In this document: piece after piece, positions 23,622-32,551 of the stretch
Numbering within the stretch: the first letter of the stretch is position 1
Layout of the letters: every line of letters begins with the position of its first letter
Assembly: GCF_018860755.1 (NCBI RefSeq)
Contig: NZ_JAHKPW010000066.1
Location: 1 to 34,413 of the forward strand
Reading direction: 5' to 3'
Length of the DNA: 34,413 bases
Source: Colwellia sp. D2M02
GTDB taxonomy: Bacteria; Pseudomonadota; Gammaproteobacteria; Enterobacterales; Alteromonadaceae
Notes under the pieces: generated by a model
What the model was told of the DNA's origin: nothing
The model's input: only the letters and a program-made list of their open reading frames with translations
The model's database searches: none
Position numbers and translations under genes: made by a program

Positions 23622-25589
23622 GTGTTGAAACTCTATATTGCCGAAAAACCAAGCTTAGGTCGCGCTATTGCAGCAGCGTTACCTAAACCACATAAAAACT
23701 GTAAAACTCATATTGAATTAGGCAATGGTGATGTGGTCAGTTGGTGCATCGGTCATATTTTAGCGCAAGCCGACCCAGAAGATTACGATGGTGATTTAAA
23801 AAAGTGGCGTATGGATACGCTACCTTTTATTCCACAAGAGTGGAAATTAAAACCCATTACTCGCACTCGTGCGCAGTTAACCGCGTTAAGAAAGTTAGTT
23901 AAGCAGGCCGATGAAATTATTCATGCTGGCGATCCTGACCGTGAAGGACAACTACTCGTTGATGAGGTAATTGACTACTTAAATGTTTCAAAGAAGAAAA
24001 AATCAACGGTCAAGCGCTTACTGATTAGCGACCTAAACTTACCTGCGGTAAAACGCGCTTTAACAACATTGAAAGATAATAAAGATTATATTGCCTTATC
24101 TGTTTCTGCCTTGGCTCGTTCGCGTGCCGATTGGCTTTACGGTATTAATTTAACCCGAGCGTATACATTACAAGGACAAAAAAGCGGCTTTAATAGTGTG
24201 TTGTCTGTTGGTCGAGTACAAACGCCATTACTCGGTTTGGTCGTCAGGCGCGGTCAAGAAATTGCTAATTTTGTCAGTAAACCCTTTTTTGAGGTAGAAG
24301 CACACATTGCTTTAACACCAGAGCAGCCTGTCAGCTTTACCGCAAAATGGCAGCCTAGTGAAAATTGCCAACCCTATTGTGATGAAGAGGGGCGAATATT
24401 AGTTAAAGCGCTAGCTGAAAATGTGGTGAACCGTATTGGTAACCAACCTGCACAAGTTCAACAGTTAGAAAAGAGTGAAAAAAAGCAAGCACCGCCATTA
24501 CCGTTTAACTTATCACAATTACAAATTAGCGCCGCAAAGCAGTTTTCAATGAACGCTAAATTAGTGCTTGATGTTTGCCAGTCACTCTACGAAAAACATA
24601 AACTTATTACCTACCCTCGCTCAGATTGTCGTTACCTCCCTAAAGAACAGCTGAAACAATCTGGTGCAATTATTGATACTTTAGCAAAGGGCTCTCTGCC
24701 CTGTGCCAAACAAGCACAAGACGCTAATAAATCATTAGTCAGTAAAGCGTGGAATGATAAAAATATAACCGCTCATCATGCCATTATTCCTACAGAGAAA
24801 TCTCCAGATAACATTAACTTAAATACTTTCGAGAAGAATATTTATTTACTGATAGTGCGCCAATATTTAGTCCAGTTTTATCCCGCTTTTGTTTTTGATC
24901 AAACCAAAGTGAATTTGCTGATTGCAGGTGGGTTATTTACTCGTACAGCAAAAACCACTAAACAAATAGGCTGGAAAGTACTTTTTTCCAAAAGCAAACA
25001 CACCGAAGCTAACAGCAACAACACCAATGACGAGCAAGAGCTACCACCATTAGTACAAGGACAAATGTTACATTGTTCACATGGGGAGTTAATTGAAAAG
25101 CATACCTCTCCCCCACAATATTTTACCGACGCAACTTTACTCGCCGCCATGACAGGCATTGCGCGTTATGTGAATGACCCACAAATTAAAAAAGTACTCA
25201 AAGAGTCCGATGGTTTAGGCACCGATGCTACCCGCGCAGGTATTATCGACTTATTGTTTAAGCGCAATTTTTTAACTCGCCAAGGTAAACAGATTCACGC
25301 AACCGATATTGGTATAGCGCTAATTAATGCCTTACCTGAGATGGCAACTCTACCCGATATGACAGCGCAATGGGAGGCAACACTGACCGCTATCAGTGAG
25401 AAAAAAGCTAATTACCTTAGTTTTATGCAACCATTAACGGAAACCGTTTCAGCAATGGTTATCGGCGCTACCCAGCAACCTTTTACAGGCTTACCTAAAG
25501 TAGCGTTTAAACCCAAAAGAACAAAAAGAAAATTTAACTCGCACTCAAAAAAAAGTACCAATAAAGTGCCACGTAAAATAGCCAGTTAA
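23622..25589 (+). CDS. topB: DNA topoisomerase III
   Basis: A 655-aa type IA topoisomerase, matching the 653 aa of E. coli TopB. Toprim domain residues are visible: Glu8 (LYIAEKPSLG) and HAGDPDREGQ with Asp104, Asp106 and Glu108. The catalytic tyrosine is Tyr331 in KLITYPRSDCRYLP. Other signatures are ADWLYGINLTRAYT, SVGRVQTPLLGLVVRR, AHHAIIPTEK and DGLGTDATRAGI. It relaxes and decatenates single-strand-containing DNA during replication and recombination. No C-terminal zinc domain; the tail is basic (KPKRTKRKF). Start: no ATG is available in the right place. GTG at 23622 or TTG at 23625 fits the family N-terminus, while the frame extends six codons further with TTG. Confidence 0.94.
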   Translation: MLKLYIAEKPSLGRAIAAALPKPHKNCKTHIELGNGDVVSWCIGHILAQADPEDYDGDLKKWRMDTLPFIPQEWKLKPITRTRAQLTALRKLVKQADEIIHAGDPDREGQLLVDEVIDYLNVSKKKKSTVKRLLISDLNLPAVKRALTTLKDNKDYIALSVSALARSRADWLYGINLTRAYTLQGQKSGFNSVLSVGRVQTPLLGLVVRRGQEIANFVSKPFFEVEAHIALTPEQPVSFTAKWQPSENCQPYCDEEGRILVKALAENVVNRIGNQPAQVQQLEKSEKKQAPPLPFNLSQLQISAAKQFSMNAKLVLDVCQSLYEKHKLITYPRSDCRYLPKEQLKQSGAIIDTLAKGSLPCAKQAQDANKSLVSKAWNDKNITAHHAIIPTEKSPDNINLNTFEKNIYLLIVRQYLVQFYPAFVFDQTKVNLLIAGGLFTRTAKTTKQIGWKVLFSKSKHTEANSNNTNDEQELPPLVQGQMLHCSHGELIEKHTSPPQYFTDATLLAAMTGIARYVNDPQIKKVLKESDGLGTDATRAGIIDLLFKRNFLTRQGKQIHATDIGIALINALPEMATLPDMTAQWEATLTAISEKKANYLSFMQPLTETVSAMVIGATQQPFTGLPKVAFKPKRTKRKFNSHSKKSTNKVPRKIAS

Positions 25590-25613
25590 CCTTACTATGC
25601 CGTTTACCTTAGC

Positions 25614-25640
25614 AAGCTGGTCTTCTCAGTGACCAAGCTT
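25614..25640 (+). terminator. Weak hairpin after topB
   Basis: AAGCTGGTC pairs with GACCAAGCTT with one bulged A and an 8-base loop. The T run after it is poor. Confidence 0.4.
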
Positions 25641-25684
25641 TGTAATATCATCAACTCATCGATAAAAACTTTAGAGAAACTTTG

Positions 25685-26176
25685 ATGATTATTTTACAGA
25701 ACGCGATGGAAAAAAGTAATTTATACCAAGTCGATGAATTTGGTGTAAAAAATTATAACTATGGCGCACTCGGCTTACTCTCGTTTGTTTTATTTGTATT
25801 GATTAATGCTAGTTTAGGTTATATCACTTACCTTGCTGAGATTAACGCCAGTGGTTCGCCGGTACAAAACTATAGTGACGCATTCTGGCTAATGTTAATG
25901 TCGTCAACTACCATAGGCTTTGGTGATGTTTATCCTATAACACTAGCGGGACGTGCTGCTGTTTTTATTATGTTTGTTTTAGGCGTTGGTATCTTGGGTG
26001 GTGTCGGTGCTGTTTTTGCGAATAAAATTTTTGGTTTTGCTGATACCAGCATAAAAAATAGAGAATTACGCAAGCAAAATGATGCAATACTCAAACAAAA
26101 CGAAATAATTACTGAAAAGTTAACTAAACTAGAAGAACAGCTAGCAAATGTAATAAAGCATTCTACTAAACCTTAA
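25685..26176 (+). CDS. Two-transmembrane ion channel (potassium-channel filter)
   Basis: A 163-aa membrane protein; the ATG at 25685 follows a TTG that could also serve. It has TM1 (about 28-50), a pore helix with selectivity filter TTIGFGD (75-81), TM2 (about 90-112) and a C-terminal coiled coil (about 120-158, IKNRELRKQNDAILKQNEIITEKL). The filter matches the TVGYGD/TIGFGD class of K+ channels. No RCK or voltage-sensor domain is attached; the coiled coil probably drives tetramer assembly. The AGAGAAAC upstream is a modest ribosome-binding site. It is followed after 8 bases by a secreted solute-binding protein gene, which suggests a functional partner. Confidence 0.9.
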   Translation: MIILQNAMEKSNLYQVDEFGVKNYNYGALGLLSFVLFVLINASLGYITYLAEINASGSPVQNYSDAFWLMLMSSTTIGFGDVYPITLAGRAAVFIMFVLGVGILGGVGAVFANKIFGFADTSIKNRELRKQNDAILKQNEIITEKLTKLEEQLANVIKHSTKP

Positions 26177-26184
26177 GAGGCGCC

Positions 26185-26958
26185 ATGAAGTACTTCCTCT
26201 CCTTCTTGTTCACTATAAACACGTTAGTTAGTGTTATATCGTTTGCGAATGAAAACTTGAAAGTAGCCAGTATTGTTGAGCCACCTTTTAGTCGAATCGA
26301 AAATGATACTTTAGTAGGTTTTAATGTTGATGTTGCTGAAATGCTCGCATCATCAATTAACCTTAAGCCTGTTATTATTCAATGCCCATTTGCTCGTTGT
26401 TTAACTATGCTTGAGCAAGGCTCAGCTGATTTAATGATCAATCTAAAAAAGTTACCTGAACGAGAAAAAAACCTCATATTTATTGAGCCTCCACTATTTG
26501 TACAAGATCAGCCAATACGGTTTTATACTCTCTCAAACAACAACATCAATATTAATAAGTTAACTGATTTGCTCCCTTTGGTGGTAGGAACTATACGCGG
26601 TGCAACCTATTTTCCAGAGTTTGATAATAATACCAAGATTAGAAAAGTAGATTTCACTACACGCGAACAATTAGTTAATATGCTACTTAAGGGGAGAATA
26701 GATACATTCCTAGAACGAGAAGAGTCAATAGAACCCTTAATCAGTTCGCAAGAGTATAAGGATAAAATGACGATAGAAAGCTACCAATACAACAAACCCG
26801 TTGGCAGCTATATTGCTATATCTAGAAACTCTTCTATCTCAAAAAAAGCTCACGAGTTATCAATACAGGTTAATAAACTCATCAAGACACAGGTGATAAA
26901 CCAACTGCAAGCACAGCACTTACCCTCTGAAGCGTTAAAGCCAACCTTAAAAAAATAG
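26185..26958 (+). CDS. Periplasmic solute-binding protein, family 3 (amino-acid type)
   Basis: A 257-aa exported protein with a signal peptide (about 21 residues, ending SFA). The mature part is a family-3 bilobed binding fold: LKVASIVEPPFSRIENDTLVGFNVDVAEMLASS (the usual G-F-DV-A block), GSADLMINLKKLPEREKNL and a second lobe with GTIRGATYFPEF and LLKGRIDTFLERE. Classical polar amino-acid-binding residues are not obvious. No ABC permease or ATPase is next to it, so it may serve signalling rather than import; such orphan proteins are common in marine Alteromonadales. It begins 8 bases after the channel stop with AAGAGG as ribosome-binding site, so the two are cotranscribed. Confidence 0.88.
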   Translation: MKYFLSFLFTINTLVSVISFANENLKVASIVEPPFSRIENDTLVGFNVDVAEMLASSINLKPVIIQCPFARCLTMLEQGSADLMINLKKLPEREKNLIFIEPPLFVQDQPIRFYTLSNNNININKLTDLLPLVVGTIRGATYFPEFDNNTKIRKVDFTTREQLVNMLLKGRIDTFLEREESIEPLISSQEYKDKMTIESYQYNKPVGSYIAISRNSSISKKAHELSIQVNKLIKTQVINQLQAQHLPSEALKPTLKK

Positions 26959-26993
26959 TGCTATATAAATAAACGACAATCATAATAAAAAGA

Positions 26994-27003
26994 TTCTCGA
27001 GAA
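26994..27003. promoter_or_regulatory. TTCTCGAGAA palindrome upstream of RIO kinase promoter
   Basis: A perfect 10-bp palindrome, 17 bases upstream of a consensus TATAAT. It may be an operator, but is short. Confidence 0.25.
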
Positions 27004-27020
27004 ATCAATAACGGCTAGTG

Positions 27021-27026
27021 TATAAT
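27021..27026 (+). promoter_or_regulatory. Candidate -10 box of the RIO kinase gene
   Basis: TATAAT with a preceding GTG, 160 bases before the ATG, would give a leader of about 155 nt containing the hairpins at 27069-27115. The -35 is not clear. Confidence 0.45.
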
Positions 27027-27068
27027 CGCCAAACGCAAACAAATCCGTTAGCATAGTCACAAAACAAA

Positions 27069-27115
27069 CAATAACATGCTATGACATCCCTGTAGGGATG
27101 TAAAATATGTTATTG
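27069..27115 (+). promoter_or_regulatory. Nested stem structure in the RIO kinase leader
   Basis: An outer perfect 9-bp stem (CAATAACAT at 27069-27077 and ATGTTATTG at 27107-27115) encloses a second stem ACATCCC/GGGATGT (27084-27090 and 27095-27101, loop TGTA). No T run follows, so it is not a standard terminator. It lies 71 bases before the ATG and may be a regulatory leader element or an RNA-stability feature. Confidence 0.45.
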
Positions 27116-27186
27116 ATTGCCTCTGATAGTATTAACTATAAGCACCTATTAATTTTCCGTTTTAACGGTAAAGGTATTACAGCAAC

Positions 27187-28041
27187 ATGAAAGTTCCAAA
27201 ACGTATACAGCCCCTTGTTGACGATGGTTTAGTTGATGAAGTACTTAATCAACTAATGAGTGGTAAAGAAGCTACCGTTTATCGTGTTCGTTGTGGCGAT
27301 ACTATTCGTTGTGCTAAGGTTTATAAAGAAGCTAATCAACGCAGTTTCAAAAAAGCGGCACAATATCAAGAGGGTAGAAAAAGTCGTAATAGCCGCCGTG
27401 CTCGCGCTATGGAAAAAGGCTCTAAATACGGTAAAGATCAGCAAGAACAAGCGTGGCAAAATGCGGAAGTAGATGCCCTTTATGCTGTTGCCGAACATGG
27501 TGTGCGCGTACCACAACCATTTGGCTGTTTTGACGGTGTATTGTTAATGGAGTTAATCGTAGATGATAACGGTGATGTAGCACCGCGATTAAATGATGTT
27601 GTACTGACCCAAGAGCAAGCAATTGAAGATCACGCCTTAATGATGATTTATATCATGAGAATGTTATGTGCAGGCATAGTGCACGGTGATTTATCTGAGT
27701 TTAATGTTTTAGTAGATGCTTATGGTCCGGTTGTAATTGATATGCCACAAGCGGTTGATGCCTCGGCAAATAACAACGCTAAAGCAATGCTGTTACGTGA
27801 TGTTAATAATATCACCACGTATTACGCCCAGTTTGCACCAGATTTAACGTTAACTAAGTTCGGCGAAGAAATGTGGGCACTTTATGAAAGTGGTGATTTG
27901 AGCGATACCACTAAGCTAACAGGGCAATTTAAAGAAAGTGAAAAATCCGCCGATGTCAGTACTGTGTTAAATGAAATTCAAGCAGCCTTTGAGCAAGAGC
28001 AAGACCGACTCGCTTACCTCAAAGAAGCCGCAGAGCAATAA
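27187..28041 (+). CDS. RIO-type serine/threonine kinase
   Basis: A 284-aa soluble kinase of the RIO family. The nucleotide-binding loop GKEATVYRV (26-34), invariant Lys44 (CAKVYK), catalytic loop VHGDLSEFN (Asp168, Asn173) and the metal-binding Asp185 (VIDMPQAVD) are all present. There is no N-terminal winged helix as in Rio2, so it is of Rio1/bacterial type. RIO kinases in archaea and eukaryotes act in small-subunit ribosome maturation; the bacterial role is unproved. A long structured leader precedes the gene. It is monocistronic, with a terminator downstream. The residues between 50 and 90 are unusually basic (SRNSRRARAMEKGSKYGK), suggesting RNA binding. Confidence 0.93.
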   Translation: MKVPKRIQPLVDDGLVDEVLNQLMSGKEATVYRVRCGDTIRCAKVYKEANQRSFKKAAQYQEGRKSRNSRRARAMEKGSKYGKDQQEQAWQNAEVDALYAVAEHGVRVPQPFGCFDGVLLMELIVDDNGDVAPRLNDVVLTQEQAIEDHALMMIYIMRMLCAGIVHGDLSEFNVLVDAYGPVVIDMPQAVDASANNNAKAMLLRDVNNITTYYAQFAPDLTLTKFGEEMWALYESGDLSDTTKLTGQFKESEKSADVSTVLNEIQAAFEQEQDRLAYLKEAAEQ

Positions 28042-28063
28042 TAACTCAAGCCTATAATGATAA

Positions 28064-28095
28064 AAAAGCGCTTAACCTATTAGGTAAGCGCTTAT
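28064..28095. terminator. Bidirectional terminator between RIO kinase and S9 peptidase
   Basis: AAGCGCTTA-ACCT pairs with AGGT-AAGCGCTT (stem of 12 with one bulged A, loop ATT). The minus strand ends in TTTTTTA, so it mainly serves the S9 gene; plus-strand T run is weaker. Confidence 0.75.
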
Positions 28096-28118
28096 TAAAA
28101 GTTATCATTTCACTGAAA

Positions 28119-30209
28119 TTATTTATCGGTATATTTAGCTAACCACTTAAACACTTCGTCATACCAAACAACTAAGTTATCAGGTTTACGAATATGGTGG
28201 TCCTCATCTGGGAACATCACTAAACGACTATCAATACCTTTACGTTGCAATGTAGTAAAAGCGCCTAAGCTTTGTGCGTATGGTACGCGGTAATCAAGCT
28301 CACCTTGTATAACTAACATTGGTGTTTGCCAGTTGTTAACATAGGCCGACGGATTAAATTTATTGTAATCTTCACTTGGCTCAGCGGTTCGGTTACCGTC
28401 TTGTTTCCCCCAAAGCGGCCCACCCATATCATATTCAGGGAACCATAACTCTTCAGTTGATTGATAAAAACTTGGCATATCAAAAAGGCCGGCGTGGTTA
28501 ATTAAACACTTAAAGCCAGTTGGCCAGTTACCCGCGATCCAATTCATCATGTAACCACCGTAAGAAGCTCCTAACGCACAAGCATTATCGCGGTCTAACC
28601 ACGGTTGATCTTTGACAATAAAGTCTAAACCTTTTTGCAAATCTTCAAGCGGCTTTCCACCCCAATCACGACTAATTGAGTGAGTAAACTCTTGTCCGTA
28701 GCCTATTGAGCCATGAAAATCAACCATAACCACACCGTAGCCTTGAGCCGCCCATAATTGTGCATTCCAACGGTAATGGAACATATTACCAAAGCTACCT
28801 TGTGGGCCACCATGTACTAAAAAGGCAATAGGGTATTTTTTACCTTGCTCAAAGTTAGCAGGCTTTAACCAATAGCCATGAACTTTTTCATTATTCCAAC
28901 CTTTAAAACTAAATTGCTTAAAGTCTGCAAAGTTTACATTAGCTAACTTATCTTCATTAAGATTCGTTAGCTGCTTTAAATCATCACCATGTTTATCAAT
29001 AGAGAATAAATCTTTTGGTGAATTTAAACTATGACGAGAAAAATACACTGTATCGCCATAACTCATCACGTCACCGTTACTACCGTCATTATAAAGGCTA
29101 CGAACTTCATTAAATTCAGGAGTAATAGAAAAAATGCTTTTCTGGCCAACATCTTGCGCTACCACATACAAACTCTTGTTATCTGGTGCAAACGCTAAAC
29201 TACCCACCGAACGATCCCAATTAGGCGCAACCGCTTTGCTGCTGCCAGTTCTGTTATCGCGTAACTGCACCGTAAACTTATCGGCTTCATAACCTGGAGT
29301 TTTCATCGCTTTATACGCCAAGTAACGACCATTACTTGAGTAAACTGGGCTAGCATCCCACGCTTTATTATCACGTGTAATATTCACTACGGTAAAATCT
29401 TGCTCTGGTTTCTTATCGAGTGCGACTTCAAATATATCAAAGTTAGTGGTCCATGCATGCGTTCTTGTCAGCTCAGTGCTAGATGAATCCTTTGCTGAAA
29501 AAGCTATAGAATTTCCGTCAGGGTGAATACTCACTTGGCTAATACCCGCAAAATCACTTTGCCAATTAGCCATAATGTTTTGCGCACTATTTAATAGACC
29601 TTGATCATTTGTGTAAGCAACAAATAACTGCTCTTTATATTCTGTTGCCCATACGTCCCAATGGCGAACCATTAATTGATCATAGGCTCTAATATTATAT
29701 TTTTTTTCTGCATCCGCTTTTTTTGCAGTAACCGTACAGGCTAAATCGGCACAACCTGGCTTAACGGTAAATGAAAGCGCAAAAACATCACCACTTTTAG
29801 CTAAAGTAAAACCATTCACCTCTAATGGAAAGTCAGAAACTTGCTTTGCTTCACCACCACCAAGCATCAGCTGCCAGATTTGTGAGCTACCACTGCGCGT
29901 GGATAAAAAGTAAATAGACTGGCCATCATCCGCCCAAACAACATTGTGTTCAGCGGTGCTATGGCTCGTTAATTGTTTTACTTTACCTGTTGTTAAATCT
30001 TGGCGATAAAGGTGGTTGTCTTTTGATTGACTACCTTTTTTTAAGCCATAAATAAGTGACTCACCTTTAGGCGATAAAGTTGCACTGTGTAATTGGTTGA
30101 GTTCGTTCAGTTTTTCAACGGTAAACACTTCGGTATTAGAAGACGACGCTTTTACGCTAGTTACCGCAGTTAATAGCGATAAAGCAGCAAAATTAAGTAT
30201 TTTTTTCAT
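28119..30209 (-). CDS. S9 family (prolyl oligopeptidase/acylaminoacyl-peptidase-like) peptidase
   Basis: The ATG at 30209 (696 aa) has GAGA seven bases upstream and starts a signal peptide (MKKILNFAALSLLTAVTSVKA); a further ATG 10 codons upstream is less likely. Residues about 30-430 form a beta-propeller of TolB/WD40-like blades (LSPKGESLIYG, WADDGQSIYFLS, YSSNGRYLAYK). The C-terminal alpha/beta hydrolase has GASYGGYMMNW (Ser549), GELDYRVPYAQ (Asp639) and FPDEDHHI (His671). It should be a periplasmic or exported serine peptidase releasing dipeptides or acylated residues from oligopeptides. It resembles DPP5/S9C enzymes. Single gene with a terminator. Confidence 0.93.
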   Translation of the reverse strand: MKKILNFAALSLLTAVTSVKASSSNTEVFTVEKLNELNQLHSATLSPKGESLIYGLKKGSQSKDNHLYRQDLTTGKVKQLTSHSTAEHNVVWADDGQSIYFLSTRSGSSQIWQLMLGGGEAKQVSDFPLEVNGFTLAKSGDVFALSFTVKPGCADLACTVTAKKADAEKKYNIRAYDQLMVRHWDVWATEYKEQLFVAYTNDQGLLNSAQNIMANWQSDFAGISQVSIHPDGNSIAFSAKDSSSTELTRTHAWTTNFDIFEVALDKKPEQDFTVVNITRDNKAWDASPVYSSNGRYLAYKAMKTPGYEADKFTVQLRDNRTGSSKAVAPNWDRSVGSLAFAPDNKSLYVVAQDVGQKSIFSITPEFNEVRSLYNDGSNGDVMSYGDTVYFSRHSLNSPKDLFSIDKHGDDLKQLTNLNEDKLANVNFADFKQFSFKGWNNEKVHGYWLKPANFEQGKKYPIAFLVHGGPQGSFGNMFHYRWNAQLWAAQGYGVVMVDFHGSIGYGQEFTHSISRDWGGKPLEDLQKGLDFIVKDQPWLDRDNACALGASYGGYMMNWIAGNWPTGFKCLINHAGLFDMPSFYQSTEELWFPEYDMGGPLWGKQDGNRTAEPSEDYNKFNPSAYVNNWQTPMLVIQGELDYRVPYAQSLGAFTTLQRKGIDSRLVMFPDEDHHIRKPDNLVVWYDEVFKWLAKYTDK

Positions 30210-30239
30210 ATTATTCTCGAATAATTTTAAACTTAACAA

Positions 30240-30511
30240 GAGTATACAATCAGCCCAAGTTAAACAATTATTAACCGCTTAGTTCATTTAAAAAATCACC
30301 TTAGCGATGACCAAAGCGCGTACAGTGTTTTTTACATTATAAATTAAACCAACATTTAAAAGCGCGTATTTTTACTCACCGCTACATGGACGAATTGCAT
30401 TTACATGACTATTATTTAATCGTCAATGGACTTGAGCCAGCTATTAAAGCAGCTAACGCAGCTTAAAATTTAGCTTGGCTTATTAATAAAAATTATATAA
30501 ATGGATTTATT
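30240..30511. other. Intergenic region with a possible gene remnant
   Basis: The 272 bases between the S9 peptidase and the DLH-like protein hold the promoters of both divergent genes. On the plus strand a frame from 30311 to the stop at 30466 reads like a C-terminal protein tail (ATG-started part 30386-30466, MDELHLHDYYLIVNGLEP...), with no start upstream other than the short ATG. It may be a decayed gene end or a chance frame. I do not recognise it. Confidence 0.3.
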
Positions 30512-31423
30512 ATGTTTAAAAAATTAATGATAACTTTCTTGGTTATTTTTTTATGCCCAAGTATTGCTAATGCAATGCATACACCAGCAAAAATATCTTA
30601 CATTGCTATTCCTGTAACGACACCAGAAAAGAATTGGCAAGTGTCAGGACAATTACGTATGCCTTTCAACGCAACCGAAAACACCCCTGCGGTTATTATT
30701 TTACATAGCTCTGCTGGAGTTGATAGCACAGGTATGTTTTACGCAAGTACCTTAAATAGACGGGGTATTGCTACGCTAGAATTAGATTTATGGGGAGCTA
30801 GGGATTTAGCAGGAGGAAGCGCTAACAGGCCAGCAACACCGCAAGAAACCTTACCTGATGTTTTTTCCGCATTGGCTTATTTGGCAGAGCATTCGCTTAT
30901 TGATAAAGACCGTATTGGTGTAATGGGATTCTCTTGGGGTGGTGTATTGTCATTGTTAACTGCTAGTGAAAACTATATGTCACTAACAGGGCAGCCCTAT
31001 CGGTTTGCAGGACATATTGCACATTACCCAATTTGTTGGTTATATAATTACGCGCCCGGCTTTGAGTTTACTAACTTCACTGGTGCGCCGATATTGATTC
31101 AAACTGGTGCTAAAGATGACTATGACCTACCTGAAACCTGTCCAAATTTAGTCGCCAACTTGCCCGAAGAAGAACAAGAGTTTGTTAAGGTTAAAGTTTA
31201 TAAGCGGGCTTATCACGCATGGGACAGATTAGAGCCTAAATGGATAGTAGAAGATCCCTTTTCTCATTTAGGTCAAGGGGGTCAAGTGACTCTAGCCCCT
31301 AATTTTATTACCGCTTATCAGTCCAAATATCGTGTCGAAAAGTTCTTCAGTGAATTGTTTGGTTTAACTCGCTCAAGACAAAATAATGATAGTGTCGATA
31401 TTAATGGTGATGTTGGTAATTAA
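30512..31423 (+). CDS. Exported dienelactone-hydrolase-family alpha/beta hydrolase
   Basis: A 303-aa protein with a signal peptide (about 21 residues, ending SIANA). The alpha/beta-hydrolase core shows the oxyanion strand PAVIILHSSAGVDSTG, the nucleophile elbow GFSWGGV, the acid in GAKDDYDLPE and the histidine in KRAYHAWDR. The Ser (rather than Cys) nucleophile separates it from true dienelactone hydrolase; substrate is unknown and it is probably an esterase or peptidase. The C-terminal 70 residues (from about EPKWIVEDPFSHLG) are a less conserved extension ending with Asn/Asp-rich repeats. Start ATG has only an AT-rich leader, without a good ribosome-binding site. A terminator follows. Confidence 0.85.
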   Translation: MFKKLMITFLVIFLCPSIANAMHTPAKISYIAIPVTTPEKNWQVSGQLRMPFNATENTPAVIILHSSAGVDSTGMFYASTLNRRGIATLELDLWGARDLAGGSANRPATPQETLPDVFSALAYLAEHSLIDKDRIGVMGFSWGGVLSLLTASENYMSLTGQPYRFAGHIAHYPICWLYNYAPGFEFTNFTGAPILIQTGAKDDYDLPETCPNLVANLPEEEQEFVKVKVYKRAYHAWDRLEPKWIVEDPFSHLGQGGQVTLAPNFITAYQSKYRVEKFFSELFGLTRSRQNNDSVDINGDVGN

Positions 31424-31464
31424 ACTTTCACGTTATTGGCGGCATAGCTCCCCTCACTAACAGC

Positions 31465-31500
31465 ATAAAGCCCAAGCGTACTAAACAGCTTGGGCTTTAT
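31465..31500. terminator. Bidirectional terminator between DLH-like gene and trhO
   Basis: A perfect 13-bp stem (ATAAAGCCCAAGC 31465-31477 with GCTTGGGCTTTAT 31488-31500), 10-base loop, T-rich on both sides. Confidence 0.85.
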
Positions 31501-31531
31501 TATTAAGGGTTAAGCGTACAACGGAGTTAAA

Positions 31532-32551
31532 CTATTTAGCCGCTTGCTTGGCTTTTTTATCGGCTTTTTCTTGGCGACGCTCTTCAATAATATTCTTAAT
31601 TTCACCACCAATATGAGCTTCACCACGCTGCTCAGCTAAGGTGATTTGACGCTGACGTTCAGCATAGCGATTGCGCTGTTCATCAGTGACTTTATCGTGA
31701 CAACGATGACAGCTTACCCCTTTAATATAATGTTCGCTTTTCTTTTCTTCTTCTGTGATAGGAAAACGACAAGCAAAACATTGATCATACTGTCCTTGCT
31801 CTAAATCATGATTGACTGCGACACGGCCATCAAACACAAAACACTCACCTTCCCATAACGTTTCTTCGCTTGGTACTTCTTCAAGGTATTTTAAAATACC
31901 ACCTTCTAAATGGTAAACCTCTTCAAAGCCTTGCTCTTTTAAATAGGCAGTCGATTTTTCACAACGAATACCGCCAGTGCAATACATTGCTACTTTTTTG
32001 TGCTTATTTTTATCTAAATTTTTAGCCACATAGTCGGGAAATTCACGGAATGTTTCAGTATTTGGGTTAATTGCATTTTTAAACGTGCCAATTTCAATTT
32101 CATAATCATTACGGGTATCAACGAGTAATACTTCAGGATCAGAAATGAGTGCATTCCAGTCTTTTGGCTTAACATAGGTGCCAACAACTTGATTCGGGTC
32201 AATCCCTTCAACACCCATAGTGACAATTTCCGTTTTCAACTTCACTTTAGTGCGATGGAATGGGTTTTCATCGGCGTATGATTCTTTATGGGAAATATTA
32301 TCTAACCCTGGTTGTTCGGCTAGAAAAGCTAAAACCGTTTCAATACCCGCTTGCGGCCCTGCGATAGTGCCATTAATACCTTCGTTGGCTAATAATAGCG
32401 TGCCTTTTACATCAACACTGGCCATTTTATTTGACAGTGGTTCACGCAATGCTTCAAACGCATCTAAACGGACGAACTTATATAGGGCGCAAATTGTAAT
32501 TGTATTGGGTAAAGTTGCAGGCGCAACTGTAGGGTTTTCGGTTGTACTCAT
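31532..32551 (-). CDS. trhO: tRNA uridine(34) hydroxylase (rhodanese-fold)
   Basis: A 339-aa protein matching the TrhO (YceA) layout: an N-terminal acylphosphatase-like domain (about 15-115, [18 protein letters not shown]), a rhodanese domain (about 130-240, [17 protein letters not shown] and the active-site loop [12 protein letters not shown] with Cys191) and a C-terminal Cys-rich segment ([17 protein letters not shown]) that may bind zinc. TrhO hydroxylates U34 of several tRNAs in the 5-hydroxyuridine (cmo5U/mo5U) pathway, using O2. The tail beyond residue 300 is charged and helical. GGAGA precedes the ATG. It is monocistronic between terminators. Confidence 0.95.
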   Translation of the reverse strand: MSTTENPTVAPATLPNTITICALYKFVRLDAFEALREPLSNKMASVDVKGTLLLANEGINGTIAGPQAGIETVLAFLAEQPGLDNISHKESYADENPFHRTKVKLKTEIVTMGVEGIDPNQVVGTYVKPKDWNALISDPEVLLVDTRNDYEIEIGTFKNAINPNTETFREFPDYVAKNLDKNKHKKVAMYCTGGIRCEKSTAYLKEQGFEEVYHLEGGILKYLEEVPSEETLWEGECFVFDGRVAVNHDLEQGQYDQCFACRFPITEEEKKSEHYIKGVSCHRCHDKVTDEQRNRYAERQRQITLAEQRGEAHIGGEIKNIIEERRQEKADKKAKQAAK

